A program made the position numbers and the translations under genes. Of a DNA stretch of 64,000 nt, positions 63,459 through 64,000 are shown in pieces; the first letter of the stretch is position 1, and the number at the start of each line of letters is the position of its first letter. The stretch comes from Streptomyces sp. T39 (GTDB lineage: Bacteria; Actinomycetota; Actinomycetes; Streptomycetales; Streptomycetaceae): assembly GCF_008042045.1 (NCBI RefSeq), contig NZ_RDBP01000012.1, positions 1,365,729-1,429,728 on the forward strand. Reading direction: 5' to 3'. The notes below the pieces were generated by a model that saw only the letters and a list, made by a program, of their open reading frames with translations, had not been told where the DNA came from and made no database searches.

Positions 63459-64000
63459 TCACAGCGGTCGCAGTGCCGGTTCCTTCTGCACCGCACCCAG
63501 CAGACGGTCCAGAGCCAGCTCCACATCCTCCTTCCAGGAGAGCGTGGTTCGCAGCTCCAGCCGCAGCCGTGGGTGTCTCGGATGGGGGCGTACCGTCTTG
63601 AAGCCCACCGCCAGCAGGTGATCGACGGGCAGCACACACGCCGGCTCCTTCCAACGGGCATCACCGAACGCCTCGATGGCCCGGAAGCCGCGGCGGAGCA
63701 GATCCTTGGCGACCGTCTGCACGATCACCCTCCCCAGCCCCTGTCCCTGATAGCCGGGCATCACCCACGCCGTCATGAGCTGCACCGCATCCGCGGCGAC
63801 CGGGCTGGTGGGAAAGGCAAGGGACCGGGGAACATAGGCAGGCGGCGCATAGAGCACGAAGCCGACCGCCACATCGTCGACATAGACGACCCGGCCGCAC
63901 GACCCCCAGTCGAGAAGGACCCCGGAGATCCAGGACTCCTTCTCCTCCTGCGCGGTGCCCGCTCTTACCGCGGCTTCCCCGCTGACCGGATCAAGCTCCC
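63459..64000 (-). CDS. GNAT-family acetyltransferase, 5' end beyond window
   Basis: The frame is open to the window end, so the start is not seen; at least 180 residues are present. The acetyl-CoA loop is WVMPGYQGQGLGRVIVQTVA, preceded by GRVVYVDDVAVGFVLYAPP. Streptomycetes have such a gene between trxA and parB, so parB and parA should follow beyond the edge. Substrate unknown. Confidence 0.82.
   Translation of the reverse strand, partial: ELDPVSGEAAVRAGTAQEEKESWISGVLLDWGSCGRVVYVDDVAVGFVLYAPPAYVPRSLAFPTSPVAADAVQLMTAWVMPGYQGQGLGRVIVQTVAKDLLRRGFRAIEAFGDARWKEPACVLPVDHLLAVGFKTVRPHPRHPRLRLELRTTLSWKEDVELALDRLLGAVQKEPALRPL

Overview
This is chromosomal DNA from a Streptomyces species, close to the replication origin. 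The evidence is uniformly very high G+C, GTG and TTG starts, SsgA with its IclR-type regulator SsgR, actinobacterial families such as DUF5326, DUF5958 and DUF6049, and nine copies of the streptomycete parS motif GTTTCACGTGAAAC (eight exact). The order dnaB, rplI-rpsR-ssb-rpsF, femX, a large penicillin-binding protein, PadR, inositol-phosphate synthase, CCA-adding enzyme, murJ, sigM, trxB, trxA is the known oriC-flanking block. oriC and parAB should lie just beyond the right edge; that is inference, as no origin is in the window.

Layout. 1-4.7 kb: cydA-cydB-cydD(C) for cytochrome bd, behind a perfect Rex operator. 4.8-9.6 kb: hisC-type aminotransferase, LacI regulator, metallophosphoesterase and a membrane protein. 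9.7-13 kb: thiC with a TPP riboswitch, and a YibE/F membrane protein. 13.1-14.5 kb: ssgA and ssgR. 14.8-24.5 kb: small membrane proteins, cupin, cystathionine gamma-lyase, LysR, NUDIX, a globin-reductase, GNATs, and a divergent MFS/MarR pair. 24.6-30.4 kb: accessory metabolic genes. 30.5-35.76 kb: an islet of mostly orphan genes with lower-looking G+C, framed by related repeats whose ends (TGTCATTT[C/T]CTCAG) resemble Tn402/Tn5053-type transposon termini; its right-hand repeat abuts the dnaB stop codon. 35.76-41 kb: dnaB, a DnaA-box cluster, a MATE transporter and the ribosomal protein/ssb operon. 41-64 kb: cell-envelope genes (femX, alanine-racemase-like protein, GT87, class A PBP, murJ with its pseudokinase), metabolism (ino1), tRNA maturation (cca) and redox control (sigM-rsmA, trxB-trxA behind a sigma-R promoter).

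Many genes work on two themes. Redox and respiration: the Rex-controlled bd oxidase, the globin-reductase, SigM/RsmA and sigma-R-driven thioredoxin. Envelope growth and sporulation: SsgA, FemX, PBP, MurJ, the pseudokinase and GT87. Convergent genes are separated by long perfect hairpins. Several genes lack a Shine-Dalgarno sequence and have a -10-like hexamer just before the start, so leaderless transcripts are likely.
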